Of a stretch of 64,000 bases of DNA, positions 33,531 through 42,390 are shown in pieces. The number at the start of each line of letters is the position of its first letter. The first letter of the stretch is position 1. The notes under the pieces were generated by a model, which saw nothing but the letters and a program-made list of their open reading frames with translations, was not told the origin of the DNA and did not search any database. Made by a program: the position numbers and the translations under genes. The stretch comes from an uncultured Eubacteriales bacterium (GTDB taxonomy: Bacteria > Bacillota > Clostridia > Christensenellales > Aristaeellaceae): positions 62,001-126,000 of the forward strand of contig UQNN01000002.1 of the NCBI GenBank assembly GCA_900542445.1. The letters are read 5' to 3'.

Positions 33531-34430
33531 ATGCGCCTTGGCTGCATCGGAATCGGCTCAAACGCGATCCGCCTGCTGGTTGCGGGCTGGAAGAACGGAA
33601 GGCTTATCGACACGCGCCGCGAACGCCGGGGAACGCGCCTGTTTGCCGGGCTGGTCGGGGGAAAACTGACTGAAGAGAGCATGCAGTCTTCTGTGGAAGC
33701 AGTCGGGGAACTGGCGGGGTGTGCCCGTGCCGACGGCGCGCAGAAGATTTTTGTTTTTGCCACCAGCGCGGTGCGCGACGCGGCAAACGGCAGGATATTC
33801 ACCGAACGATGCGAGGCGATCTGCGGCACGAAGGTGGAGATTGTCTCCGGCGAAGAGGAAGCCGTGCTTTCTTATATCGGCGCGAGCGAGGGCGGCGCGT
33901 GCGGCATGATTGACATCGGCGGCGGCTCGACGGAATTCACGCTGGGCGAGGATGAACGCATTCTCGGCGCGGTCAGCCTGCAAATGGGCGCAGTGCGTAT
34001 GAACGCACAAAGGCCCATTCTCAAATATGAAGATTATGCGGCGACGGTGGAGCAGTGCCGGAGGATGATTCAGCGGGACGCACAAGGCTTGCTTGCGTTT
34101 GAGACGAAGCCGGAATGGGTAGGCGTTGGCGGCACGATGACCACGCTCGGCGCGATGGAGCGCGCCATTCCGCTGTTTGACGCACAAACCTGCGAAGGCA
34201 TGACATTGGATCTGCCCACGGTGGCCGGATGGGGCAGACGCCTTGCGCGCATGAGCATGGCTGAACGGCGGCAGGTGCCCGGCCTGATGGCCCATCGCGC
34301 GGACATCATCCCCAGCGGCGTAGCGATTTTGGAAGCGGCCATGCGTGAATTTGGCGTGAACGAACTGCGGCTTTCGGCACATGGCAACATGGACGGGTAT
34401 TTGAAGAAAAAATTTCAAGAAAAGGCTTGA
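33531..34430 (+). CDS. Ppx/GppA-family exopolyphosphatase
   Basis: 299 residues, the short form with only the ASKHA phosphatase domain. Phosphate-1 motif LGCIGIGSNAIRLLVAG (canonical IDxGSNS-R), a TSAVRDAANG strand, catalytic GEEEAVLSYIGA near residue 110, phosphate-2 loop GMIDIGGGSTEF, and GVGGTMTTLGAME near residue 200. It hydrolyses polyphosphate or pppGpp. Start at 33531 after GGAGGG; an upstream open frame lies in divIC. The stop codon overlaps the -35 of the tRNA promoter, so the tRNAs follow immediately. Confidence 0.9.
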   Translation: MRLGCIGIGSNAIRLLVAGWKNGRLIDTRRERRGTRLFAGLVGGKLTEESMQSSVEAVGELAGCARADGAQKIFVFATSAVRDAANGRIFTERCEAICGTKVEIVSGEEEAVLSYIGASEGGACGMIDIGGGSTEFTLGEDERILGAVSLQMGAVRMNAQRPILKYEDYAATVEQCRRMIQRDAQGLLAFETKPEWVGVGGTMTTLGAMERAIPLFDAQTCEGMTLDLPTVAGWGRRLARMSMAERRQVPGLMAHRADIIPSGVAILEAAMREFGVNELRLSAHGNMDGYLKKKFQEKA

Positions 34431-34455
34431 CAGACGATGGCAGATTGTGTATAAT
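34427..34455 (+). promoter_or_regulatory. Consensus promoter of the tRNA-Met operon
   Basis: TTGACA (34427-34432) and TATAAT (34450-34455) with 17-base spacing, a perfect sigma-A promoter, 34 bases before the first tRNA. Confidence 0.92.
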
Positions 34456-34488
34456 GATTCTCGTCGTCAGAACGACGGCGCTTCACAT

Positions 34489-34565
<77 letters not shown>

Positions 34566-34568
34566 TAT

Positions 34569-34645
34569 GGCGGCATAGCTCAGCTGGCCAGAGCATTCGG
34601 TTCATACCCGAAGTGTCATGTGTTCGAATCACATTGCCGCTACCA
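34569..34645 (+). tRNA. Elongator-type tRNA-Met (anticodon CAT), attachment site of the element
   Basis: 77 bases with CCA. Acceptor GGCGGCA/TGCCGCT, D arm GCTC/GAGC, anticodon stem TTCGG/CCGAA around TTCATAC, T arm ATGTG/CACAT. It lacks the initiator features. A CAT anticodon could also belong to a lysidine-modified tRNA-Ile2, which I cannot exclude. The 3' half from the anticodon loop onward is repeated at 50271-50312. Confidence 0.92.
34601..34642 (+). repeat. attL: tRNA-Met 3' half direct repeat
   Basis: The 42 bases from TTCATACCCG to GCCGCTA inside the tRNA are identical to 50271-50312. Weaker similarity continues beyond the core on both copies through two terminator-like hairpins. Confidence 0.9.
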
Positions 34646-34651
34646 GAGATT

Positions 34652-34685
34652 CCAGTCAAGGTGCTCACTTGACTGGAATTTTTTT
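34652..34685 (+). terminator. Terminator of the tRNA operon
   Basis: CCAGTCAAG (34652-34660) pairs with CTTGACTGG (34668-34676), followed by AATTTTTTT. Confidence 0.88.
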
Positions 34686-34723
34686 ATGCAGTTTTACCAT
34701 AAGATTGTCTTATTCATGTCAAA

Positions 34724-34756
34724 GTGCCGAAATTTTGGGATTTCGGCACTTTTTTT
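34724..34756. terminator. Terminator between the tRNA operon and the integrase
   Basis: GTGCCGAAAT and ATTTCGGCAC form a 10-bp stem (34724-34749) followed by TTTTTTT. A degenerate copy of the same hairpin lies beyond attR at about 50392-50413. Confidence 0.85.
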
Positions 34757-34847
34757 GTCACATCTTCAATAAAATAACAACTGTTTAACCCTTGCATGGG
34801 TTGAGTTTTTGGAGGCTTTGCGCAGTCACATGCCGTGCCACAAACGC

Positions 34848-36041
34848 TTAAAGAAGGGTCAGCAGCCTGCGGGCATTTTCCAAGTCTTCTTCCTGCGTGT
34901 GGATGTACACATTCTGCATGGTTTTCAAATCTGCCCAGCCGCCCATGCTTTGCAGTGTTTTTTCCGATACGCCTGCGCGATAGGCGCGTGTGGCGAAGGT
35001 GTGCCGGAAGCAATGCGGCGTTTTGCCGTAGACGTTGATTGCTGCGCAAACGCGCTCCCACAGGCGGCGATTTGCCTGAAAGGTGAGCGGCTGATGTGTA
35101 TCGTCGCGCATGTGCAGCAGATAAGCGTCGGGATCGTGCATTTCCTCCGGGGTGAGCGCGAGAACGTCCCACAGCTTGGGAAGCATCAGCATGTGACGAA
35201 AGCCCGCTTCCGTTTTCGGATCGCCGATGATGGTTTTCGCTTTGGCATAGGTGACGCTGCGCTCGATACGGATCAGCATTTTATGCGGATCAATGTCCTT
35301 CATGCGGATGCCGCGGATATCCTCGCTGCGTGCCGGGCAGTAGAGCAGCAGCGCCACATAGCGGCGGTCAAGCAGCTTGGGTATATCCGGCAAATGAGCC
35401 TCAACGTCTTCGGCTTCCTTTGTGGTCAGCGGGAGACGTGTGCTCTTTTTCTTGGAGGGGTTGCGCAGCCGCTTGGATTTGGATGGATTGCTGGGAATCA
35501 GCCCATCTTCAAAGGCGACGTCAAGCACCATGCGGACGACCAGCCAGATCTCATCAATCGTCTTCTTGGAGAGGGATTCTTTGCTGTTGAGAAAGAGCTG
35601 CACGTCGTCGATGGAGATATCCCGCACATCCATTTCGCCGAAATACGGCAAAACGTGGCGTTTGAGATAGCTTTCATAGCCGGTTAGCGTGGTTTCGCGA
35701 ACCTTGCCGACTTTGTAGAGCGTAAACCAACGCTCGGCAATATCCGAAAAACGCGTACTTAAGCCGTCTTTGCGATGCTGCCCGTTTTCATCCGGCGGAA
35801 CGACAACGCCCTCCGTGATGGCGTGGGACAGATACGATTGAAAGAGTTCCTGTTGCGTTGAGCCGGTCAGCCAGAAGACCTTCCCGTTGATGACCGCTCG
35901 TTGTTTGAGTTTTGCAGACATATCCGGTTCTCCTTGTCCAGACATGTCTGACGGGGCTGGTGTGAGGTTGTCAAGGATCGTGGATTCCACGCCCATTGTA
36001 GCATGGTTTGGGGGCGGCGTGAAGCCCTGAATCGTTGTCAT
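34848..36041 (-). CDS. Site-specific tyrosine recombinase (integrase)
   Basis: 397 residues. The N-terminal SAM-like core-binding domain covers about 90-190 (TTLTGYESYLKRHVLPYFGE) and the C-terminal catalytic domain about 210-390. Catalytic residues: arginine in CPARSEDIRGI, HCFRHTFATRAY (H-x-x-R), the second histidine position replaced by tryptophan in MGGWADLKT, and tyrosine in MQNVYIH. Start at 36041 after AAAGGAG. Encoded next to the tRNA it recombines and pointing to it, as in most tRNA-integrating islands. It should catalyse integration and excision at the 42-bp core; an excisionase is not evident. Confidence 0.93.
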   Translation of the reverse strand: MTTIQGFTPPPNHATMGVESTILDNLTPAPSDMSGQGEPDMSAKLKQRAVINGKVFWLTGSTQQELFQSYLSHAITEGVVVPPDENGQHRKDGLSTRFSDIAERWFTLYKVGKVRETTLTGYESYLKRHVLPYFGEMDVRDISIDDVQLFLNSKESLSKKTIDEIWLVVRMVLDVAFEDGLIPSNPSKSKRLRNPSKKKSTRLPLTTKEAEDVEAHLPDIPKLLDRRYVALLLYCPARSEDIRGIRMKDIDPHKMLIRIERSVTYAKAKTIIGDPKTEAGFRHMLMLPKLWDVLALTPEEMHDPDAYLLHMRDDTHQPLTFQANRRLWERVCAAINVYGKTPHCFRHTFATRAYRAGVSEKTLQSMGGWADLKTMQNVYIHTQEEDLENARRLLTLL

Positions 36042-36129
36042 GAGACTCCTTTCATAGAGAAAAACAATTCAAGTGGCGAAGTGGCAGGCTAAAAGGGCTT
36101 AGAGCCGCTTTGCCACTTGAAGAAAAGGG

Positions 36130-37095
36130 CTAAGAGAGCAGACTCACCATCCACTGTGCTCCGTCGCGGACGACGTACAGCTTGGATGCGAGGTTTCGTT
36201 TGGCGGAACGGACGGTACGCGGGGAAATGCCCTGCTCCTGCGCGGCTTTGTCGATGACGCTGCTGGGACAGACGCGCCCGTTTTCAAGCAGGGAGAGAAT
36301 GAGCTTTTCGGCACGCTCAACCTTTGTGGGCGTGTGTTCTGAGCCGGAAAGCAGCTCGTCGGCGGTGAGCTGATATTCGCCGAGCCAGCGAAAACCGTCC
36401 GCATCGCCGAGCGAGAAAGCCAATGACTTGCCCGGAGGTGCCAGCGAGCTTTTCTCATGCGTCAGCACCCGCGTGGTGGGGTCGTCCCTGACCTTGCCGA
36501 TGAACAGGAGACTGCGCACGGCGGCAGTCATGTCGATGGAACCAAGCCCGCGGTAGGTGCTTTGTGAGCCGGACGCTTTGTTGAGATGACCGATCATCAA
36601 AATAGCGCAGTCGTGGACTTCGGCAATTTCACCCAGTGCGCGGAAGATCGGGCGTACTTCGTTGGCACGGTTCATATCGACCTGAGCGCCCAGAAACGCC
36701 TGAATCGGGTCGATAATCAACAGCTTGGCTTGATTTTCGCGAATGGCACGCTCAATGCGGTTGTCTGTCAATGTGAGCATGGATTCGCGGTCGTCAATGA
36801 CCAACACACGGTCAAGGTCGGCGCCTGCTTCGATTAAGCGGGGCTTGACGGTATCGCCGAGACCGTCCTCTGCCGTCTGATAGATCACGTTGAAGGGTTC
36901 AAGCAGCTCACCGTTTGGAAGCTGTTGACGGTTGGTGCAGGCGGCTGTGAGATACATGGCGAAATAGGTCTTGCCCTCGCCGGGATTGCCTTGCAGGATG
37001 GTCAGCTTGCCGAAGGGAATGTATGGATACCAGAGCCAGTGAACGGCGGTTTGTTGTACGTCGCTCATGCGGATCATGGGAACGGAGTCGGGCAT
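36130..37095 (-). CDS. RepA-like AAA ATPase of the mobilizable element
   Basis: 321 residues with a RecA-fold ATPase: Walker A ILQGNPGEGKTYFAMYL near residue 38, Walker B AKLLIIDPIQAFLG near 125, and sensor-type VHDCAILMIGHLNKA. The C-terminal 60 residues form a winged helix-like region (PSSVIDKAAQEQGISPRTVR). It resembles hexameric RepA/AAA_25 helicases found in Firmicutes mobilizable elements, supporting DNA processing or replication of the excised circle. Start at 37095 with AAGGAGG 5 bases upstream. It is the last gene of the three-gene transcript after the accessory protein and relaxase, 10 bases from the relaxase stop. Confidence 0.85.
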   Translation of the reverse strand: MPDSVPMIRMSDVQQTAVHWLWYPYIPFGKLTILQGNPGEGKTYFAMYLTAACTNRQQLPNGELLEPFNVIYQTAEDGLGDTVKPRLIEAGADLDRVLVIDDRESMLTLTDNRIERAIRENQAKLLIIDPIQAFLGAQVDMNRANEVRPIFRALGEIAEVHDCAILMIGHLNKASGSQSTYRGLGSIDMTAAVRSLLFIGKVRDDPTTRVLTHEKSSLAPPGKSLAFSLGDADGFRWLGEYQLTADELLSGSEHTPTKVERAEKLILSLLENGRVCPSSVIDKAAQEQGISPRTVRSAKRNLASKLYVVRDGAQWMVSLLS

Positions 37096-37105
37096 GGGAA
37101 CCTCC

Positions 37106-38560
37106 TTATCTGGATATTTCGGAATGATGTCGTTCTTCTCGTTCGCGAAGAAGAAGGTCAACATTGTGCTGCACTTGTGAGAGCTTCAGCAGCTCGTCGC
37201 GAAGAGGAATCAGGCGCGGGGCTTGTTCGGCGTAACTTTGCCGAAGGGTTTCAAGTTCTTCTTTCCAAACCTTGACTGTCGGCGGTTTATCGCCCAGTTT
37301 TTCTTTGAGAATGCGGCGTGTAGCATAGAACAATCGGAGTTCACCGTCGTGTTCCTGTGCGTAAGCGTCTCGCCGGCTTTTCCAGTGAATCGCGTTCAGG
37401 TTTTCATAAATCGGCTTATTCTTGGCGTAGATGTCTGCCTGACGAATGAGCGCTTCCAATTCGCGGATTCGGGAAGAAGTGGAATGGAGCGCATCGCTCA
37501 ACTGATGAAAGGCAGAACGGGTTTCGGAGAGTTGGGTGGAAAGGTCTTCAAGAGTGAAAAGTTGATGGGCTTGCAGAAAATTAACGGTTTCGGCAAATTG
37601 CTTGAGGTCGCGGACTTTTCCTTTTTGACTCCATGCCTGAGCATAGCGCCGCTGCTGTGCTTCGCTGACCAATTTCCAAAGCGTGGGCGTTTTAGAGGCT
37701 TCCGGCTCAGAGCGGAGAGTGTTGATCCATTCGGTCAGCTTCTCGATCTGTGCCTTTAACGCGCGTGTCAGCCTGTTTGTGGAGCGAATCCAGCGGTTCA
37801 ACTCACCCTTTTCTGTGTGGATGCCCTTCTGCTCCAGTTTGCGAACGTTGGGACCTTCGTGAACGGTTGGAATTTGTTCGACGCTTTGCCGCGCATAAGA
37901 ACGGTGGTCGATGCGCGAAGGAATTCCCTTTTCTTCAAACTTGGCATTGACGGCGTTGCACCATGCGGTGCGCCACGATTCGAGCCTTTCGGGAGAATGC
38001 CAATCGGTGGTATGGACGGCATTGAAACAGCAGCGACCGTCTGAACCGCGGATGCGGTTTCCGCTGGCATCCAGCGCGTATTCGCGACGCTGCTTGGGCG
38101 CAAAACTGCCGTCAGGATTCAATGGACGCATGGTGGTCATGACGTGCATGTGGGGATTGGGAATGCCGCCGGTCTTGTCGGGAGAATGAATGGCAAGGTC
38201 GGCGATCATTCCGCGATCCACAAATTCTTTTTGCACGAAAGCGCGAGCCAGTTCAATATTTTCGTTCAGTGAAAGTTCGTTTTGCAGCGCGATGTCAAAA
38301 CTGTATGCGAGCTGCGCTTTGGGATGGCGTTCAGCGGCTTCTACGGCGTTCCAGAGCGTTGCTCGGTCACAGAAGCACTCCGGAGCATGAGCGGGCAGCA
38401 GAATTTCCGTATGGAGAACGCCGCCCTTGCGCGTGTAGTCGCTGATCTCGTCGTAATATTCGCTGTACAGGCGTTCGCCTGCGCGATATGCTGCGGCAGC
38501 AAGGACGCTCTGTCCCGCGCTTCGCTTGATTTGAGAAACGGAGAAATGATACAGTGCCAT
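37106..38560 (-). CDS. MobQ-family (MobA/MobL) relaxase
   Basis: 484 residues. The N-terminal 200 residues are the relaxase: ALYHFSVSQIKRSAGQSVLA with AAAYRAG, the catalytic tyrosine region ERLYSEYYDEISDYTRKGG, and the metal-binding histidines in GGIPNPHMHVMTTMRPL. The remainder is largely coiled coil and charged. It nicks one strand at oriT, attaches to the 5' end and leads the strand through a helper pore. The start overlaps the stop of the accessory gene (TGATG). A MobQ-type nic sequence is present upstream at 39199-39210, so the cis and trans parts match. Confidence 0.9.
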   Translation of the reverse strand: MALYHFSVSQIKRSAGQSVLAAAAYRAGERLYSEYYDEISDYTRKGGVLHTEILLPAHAPECFCDRATLWNAVEAAERHPKAQLAYSFDIALQNELSLNENIELARAFVQKEFVDRGMIADLAIHSPDKTGGIPNPHMHVMTTMRPLNPDGSFAPKQRREYALDASGNRIRGSDGRCCFNAVHTTDWHSPERLESWRTAWCNAVNAKFEEKGIPSRIDHRSYARQSVEQIPTVHEGPNVRKLEQKGIHTEKGELNRWIRSTNRLTRALKAQIEKLTEWINTLRSEPEASKTPTLWKLVSEAQQRRYAQAWSQKGKVRDLKQFAETVNFLQAHQLFTLEDLSTQLSETRSAFHQLSDALHSTSSRIRELEALIRQADIYAKNKPIYENLNAIHWKSRRDAYAQEHDGELRLFYATRRILKEKLGDKPPTVKVWKEELETLRQSYAEQAPRLIPLRDELLKLSQVQHNVDLLLREREERHHSEISR

Positions 38561-38946
38561 CAGTTTTGTTCAAACGATGGAATGCCACGCGGATCATGCG
38601 CAATTTGGTTTTCAGCGGCGAATGCAAAGCGGATGTTTTCGATATCATCCTCATCATCTTCAAGCGTCATATCCAGAAGAATGTCCTGCACCGCGGAAAG
38701 CGCAAAGATGCGCTCCATGACGCGATAAAAATCGGCTTTATTCAATGCGGCAACCTGTGGGCAGAGGGCTTCAATCGCGCCGCCCATGTTGCAAAGATGA
38801 TGGGTACGCTTTTTCCGTGCGCCTTCGCTTAGGTAGCGTTCGCGGTTTTGGAGACGCTGGCTGCGATGCTCGGCTTGCGCTTTTTCCTGCTCAAGATTAC
38901 GCAGTTTTTGATTCGGTTCGATGTGGGAAGATGGCGTTTTGTTCAT
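38560..38946 (-). CDS. Relaxosome accessory protein (DUF3847/MobC-like)
   Basis: 128 residues, hydrophilic. A basic helical N-terminus reads KLRNLEQEKAQAEHRSQRLQ, then NRERYLSEGARKKRTHHLCN, and an acidic patch LEDDEDDIENI lies near the end. The KKRTHxL-GG segment is typical of small proteins encoded before MobQ relaxases in Firmicutes. It probably binds oriT DNA and helps the relaxase. Start at 38946, with the oriT region just upstream. Its stop overlaps the relaxase start. Confidence 0.75.
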   Translation of the reverse strand: MNKTPSSHIEPNQKLRNLEQEKAQAEHRSQRLQNRERYLSEGARKKRTHHLCNMGGAIEALCPQVAALNKADFYRVMERIFALSAVQDILLDMTLEDDEDDIENIRFAFAAENQIAHDPRGIPSFEQN

Positions 38947-39066
38947 AGCGTGTGGATTCCTTTCTGAAAAAACGAATGAGAAAAACGGTTGCGGAAGGAT
39001 TCAAAAACTTTGCGGCAGACGGGATCTGCTTGCAGATCGTGGCTGATGCAAAGTACGCGGGGGATA

Positions 39067-39215
39067 GGCGCGGAGCGCCGCAAGAGGGGGCAGCCCTCTT
39101 GGACGCAGCAACGCTGCGCAAAGTCTCTTGCACTGCGAGTGTAGGGCAAAGAGGAAAACCGCGCGTAAAGCACGAAGATACATCCGAAGGATGTATAGAA
39201 GTGCGCCCTTCCGTT
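39067..39215. other. Origin of transfer (oriT) region
   Basis: This 430-base gap has no gene. It holds GGCGCGGAGCGCC (39067-39079), AAGAGGGGGCAGCCCTCTT (39082-39100), CGCAGCAACGCTGCG (39104-39118) and the hairpin ATACATCC-GAA-GGATGTAT (39178-39196). The hairpin is followed at once by AAGTGCGCCCTT (39199-39210). Hairpin plus AGTGCGCCCT is the arrangement of MobQ/RSF1010-type nic sites, and a MobQ relaxase is encoded next to it. Confidence 0.8.
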
Positions 39216-39378
39216 CCGTCGGGTTCTGTCGATCGACGAGCAGATCATACCACAAAAGCAAGAAAAATAACAGATGATTCCTAAACGATGGATAAATTCG
39301 CGAAATCGTAAAAAATCCACGCTCTTGAAGCGGTTATCCAAATTGAAAAATGTGAAAAAATGATGAGGGGAAAAAGAA

Positions 39379-40236
39379 ATGCTTGAGACGATGCCGATTT
39401 CTGAAAAATTAAAGATGCTGCGGGACAGACGCGGGCTTACGCTGGACGAGCTGGCGGAACAAACGGGGCTTTCGCGTTCGGCGTTGAGCAATTATGAGAC
39501 GAACGAAAGCAAAGAGGTCAGCCAATTTGCACTGGTTACGTTGGCGAAATTCTATGGTGTTTCGACGGATTATCTGCTGGGACTGTCAGCGCTCGAAAAC
39601 CCGATGCAGGGAGATATCCATGATTTGAACATCAGCAGCAAGATGGCAGAGCTGCTCAAAAGCGGAAAAATCAACAACCGACTGCTTTGCGAAATGGCGA
39701 CGCATCCGGATTTTCCGAAATTACTGATGGATATGGAAATCATGGTGGACGGTGAAGCGAGAAACGCGATTCGGGCGATTGATATGCTGTTTGAAGCCGT
39801 CCGCATGAAAATTATCAAGGAGACGAACATCGGTGAGGATTCAAATGCCCAGATCTTGACGTTTAAGGAAGCGCAGATTGACGAGGACGAATATTTTGAA
39901 ATGAAAATCAAAAACGACCTGCGCCCAATCCTGCGCTTCCTGCGGGACAAGTACGCTGAAAGAAGCGAAGGGAGTCGGCAACTCGAAGAAATCGAAAAAT
40001 ACGTTCAGCAGCTGATTCGGGAAGCGGACATTGTCCGCGAACAGAAAGAACAGAATGTGCCAGACGATGAAATCTGGATTGACCGAACGATAGCTATGCT
40101 GATGGCGAAATGGAAAATCAAGTGGAATAAACTGACGGAAGTGCAGCAACGATCGTTCAAAGAGGTGCTGATGCAGTCGGAATTGAGGAAGGAGCAGCTG
40201 CCGAAAAAGAGGATGAGGGGAAAACAGAGAAAGTGA
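39379..40236 (+). CDS. XRE-family regulator of the mobilizable element
   Basis: 285 residues. The N-terminal HTH_3 domain reads ISEKLKMLRDRRGLTLDELA, then EQTGLSRSALSNYETNESKE. It continues with FYGVSTDYLLGLS, then a long, largely helical and charged C-terminal region with unknown role, ending KKRMRGKQRK. Proteins of this form occur in Firmicutes integrative elements, divergent from the transfer genes, and are thought to govern them. ATG 39379 follows GAGGGGAAAAAG. Divergent from the mob operon across oriT and 5' of the restriction genes, it may control either. Confidence 0.8.
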   Translation: MLETMPISEKLKMLRDRRGLTLDELAEQTGLSRSALSNYETNESKEVSQFALVTLAKFYGVSTDYLLGLSALENPMQGDIHDLNISSKMAELLKSGKINNRLLCEMATHPDFPKLLMDMEIMVDGEARNAIRAIDMLFEAVRMKIIKETNIGEDSNAQILTFKEAQIDEDEYFEMKIKNDLRPILRFLRDKYAERSEGSRQLEEIEKYVQQLIREADIVREQKEQNVPDDEIWIDRTIAMLMAKWKIKWNKLTEVQQRSFKEVLMQSELRKEQLPKKRMRGKQRK

Positions 40237-40296
40237 CTTTTTGGAATGATGTATCTGAAAAAGTCCGGATGAATTGTCGATTTTGGATGGATGACA

Positions 40297-40305
40297 TGGT
40301 ATAAT
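40297..40305 (+). promoter_or_regulatory. Extended -10 promoter of the hsd operon
   Basis: TGG-TATAAT (TATAAT 40300-40305) with a poor -35 (TTGTCG, 20 bases away), 48 bases before hsdM. Confidence 0.55.
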
Positions 40306-40352
40306 GAAACAGACTATTGAAGCTATTTGATTAAATTTGAAGGAGTACAGAT

Positions 40353-41858
40353 ATGGAAAAAGCTCAGGCCTCTGCGAATATTGGATTTGAGAAGCAGATT
40401 TGGGATGCAGCATGTGTTCTGCGCGGAAATATGGATGCATCTGAATATAAAAGTGTTGTATTGGGATTGATTTTCCTGAAGTATATTTCTGACCGCTTTG
40501 AAGAACGGCGTGCAGAATTGTTAAAGGATGAATATGCAGATCCAGAAGACAAGGACGAGTATCTTTCCGAAAATGTGTTTTTTGTTCCGGCTTCTTCCAG
40601 ATGGTCTGTTATTGCGGCTGCGGCGCATACGCCAGAAATCGGCACCATAATTGATGAAGCCATGCGAGCGATTGAAAAAGAAAACAGCAAGCTGAAAGAT
40701 GTTCTGCCGAAAAATTTTGCTCGCCCGGAGCTGGATAAACGACGGCTGGGTGAAGTGGTCGATCTGTTCACCAATATTGCCATGGTGGAACACGGCAACG
40801 AAAAGGATATCCTCGGCAGAACTTACGAATACTGTTTATCTATGTTTGCAGAGCAGGAAGGAAAACGCGGCGGTGAATTCTATACGCCTTCCTGTGTTGT
40901 TCGGACGTTGGTTGAGGTTTTGCAGCCGTTTAAGGGGCGCGTATACGATCCGTGCTGTGGTTCCGGCGGTATGTTTGTTCAAAGCGCAAAGTTCATTGAA
41001 AACCATGCGGGGAACATTGATAATATCGCGGTTTATGGTCAGGAAGCCAACGCAACCACTTGGAAGATGGCACAAATGAACCTTGCTATTCGCGGCATTG
41101 ATGCCAATTTGGGAAAGTATGCGGCAGACACATTTTTTGAAGATTTGCACCCGACCATGCGTGCAGATTTCATCATGGCGAATCCGCCGTTCAATCTCTC
41201 CGATTGGGGCGCGGATAAACTGGCACAGGATAAGCGCTGGAAGTATGGAACGCCGCCTGCTGGAAACGCCAACTTTGCATGGCTGCAACATATGATCTAT
41301 CATCTTGCGCCAAATGGCAAAATCGGTATGGTGCTGGCGAACGGTTCGCTTTCTTCCCAGAGCGGCGGCGAAGGTGAAATCCGAAAGAAGATTATTGAGG
41401 ATCATTTGATTGACTGCATCGTTGCGATGCCGACCCAGCTTTTCTATACGACACAGATTCCCGTGTGTCTCTGGTTCCTCAATAAGAAAAAGGCGTTTGA
41501 GGATAAGACACTGTTTATTGATGCCCGGAAACTTGGCACGATGATTTCGCGCAAGAACCGCGAATTGACGACGGAAGATATCGCCAAGATTGCGGAGACT
41601 TATCAAGCGTATTGCAATGGGACGCTGGAAGATGTAAAGGGGTTCTGTGCGGTTGTCACGACCGAAGAAATTGCCAAACAGGATTATATTTTAACGCCCG
41701 GACGCTATGTGGGCATTGAGGAGCAGGAAGAAGACGATGAACCTTTTGATGAAAAGATGAGTCGCTTGACATCGGAGCTTTCCGAACTTTTTGAAAAGTC
41801 TCATGAGCTTGAAAAAGAAATCAGGGAGCGATTGGGGGCGATAGGGTATGACATCTGA
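40353..41858 (+). CDS. hsdM: Type I restriction-modification methyltransferase subunit HsdM
   Basis: 501 residues. The N-terminal HsdM_N helical domain (QIWDAACVLRGNMDASEYKS) is followed by the N6-adenine methyltransferase domain: SAM-binding motif VYDPCCGSGGMFVQSA near residue 200 and catalytic FIMANPPFNLSDWG near 275. It methylates adenine in the recognition site with two HsdM and one HsdS, and joins HsdR for cleavage of unmodified DNA. Start 40353 after AAGGAG. The end overlaps hsdS by 11 bases, indicating translational coupling. Confidence 0.95.
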   Translation: MEKAQASANIGFEKQIWDAACVLRGNMDASEYKSVVLGLIFLKYISDRFEERRAELLKDEYADPEDKDEYLSENVFFVPASSRWSVIAAAAHTPEIGTIIDEAMRAIEKENSKLKDVLPKNFARPELDKRRLGEVVDLFTNIAMVEHGNEKDILGRTYEYCLSMFAEQEGKRGGEFYTPSCVVRTLVEVLQPFKGRVYDPCCGSGGMFVQSAKFIENHAGNIDNIAVYGQEANATTWKMAQMNLAIRGIDANLGKYAADTFFEDLHPTMRADFIMANPPFNLSDWGADKLAQDKRWKYGTPPAGNANFAWLQHMIYHLAPNGKIGMVLANGSLSSQSGGEGEIRKKIIEDHLIDCIVAMPTQLFYTTQIPVCLWFLNKKKAFEDKTLFIDARKLGTMISRKNRELTTEDIAKIAETYQAYCNGTLEDVKGFCAVVTTEEIAKQDYILTPGRYVGIEEQEEDDEPFDEKMSRLTSELSELFEKSHELEKEIRERLGAIGYDI

Positions 41859-42390
41859 GTGGATGACCATTCGAGCAGCTGATTTCATTCATTTTAATCC
41901 ACGGTTGAGTATCAAAAAGGGTGAAATGGCGACAAAAGTTGGAATGGATAGATTATTACCATTTACAAAGAAAATTCCATCTATTGAACAAGCAGTATTT
42001 ACAGGTGGAACGAAATTCTCTAACGGCGATACAATTATGGCACGAATTACGCCCTGCCTTGAAAATGGAAAAACGGCTTTTGTCGATATTCTAAAAGACG
42101 GAGAAGTTGGTTTTGGCTCGACGGAGTATATCGTGATGAGGGCAAAAGAAGGCGTTAGTGATCCTCAATTTGTGTATTACCTAGCGACAAGTCCTTTTTT
42201 TCGGAACATTGCTATTAAATCTATGGTGGGTTCTTCGGGAAGACAGCGAGTGCAACAAGGGGTTCTGGACGAGTTGATATTGACAGTACCTCGAAAAGTG
42301 GAAGATCAAGCAAAAATAGGGAGAGTTCTGTCTGAACTAGATGACAAAATAGCACTAAATAATGAGGTAAACGATAATTTAGCGGCTTAA
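41848..42390 (+). CDS. hsdS: Type I specificity subunit, first half (invertible locus)
   Basis: 180 residues, less than half of a normal HsdS (~400). It contains one target-recognition domain (residues ~1-140, ending FVYYLATSPFFRNIAIKSMV, then GSSGRQRVQQGVLDELIL) and the first conserved helix (AKIGRVLSELDDKIALNNE) that normally spaces the two domains. Translation stops just after the shared 20-bp repeat (VNDNLAA). The missing second half lies opposite at 42387-43058, in line with the same repeat. So the present orientation gives a one-domain subunit, which could be inactive or act as a dimer on a palindromic target. The base composition is AT-rich. Confidence 0.85.
   Translation: MTSEWMTIRAADFIHFNPRLSIKKGEMATKVGMDRLLPFTKKIPSIEQAVFTGGTKFSNGDTIMARITPCLENGKTAFVDILKDGEVGFGSTEYIVMRAKEGVSDPQFVYYLATSPFFRNIAIKSMVGSSGRQRVQQGVLDELILTVPRKVEDQAKIGRVLSELDDKIALNNEVNDNLAA

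Noticed and set aside
36070..36119. CAAGTGGC/GCCACTTG repeat between the RepA-like gene and the integrase as attachment or terminator
   Set aside because: There is no T-run after it on either strand and no second copy at the element ends; too little to assign a role.
37798..38728. Several plus-strand frames over the relaxase gene
   Set aside because: They are shadows of the MobQ relaxase and accessory genes, lack ribosome sites and have no family features.
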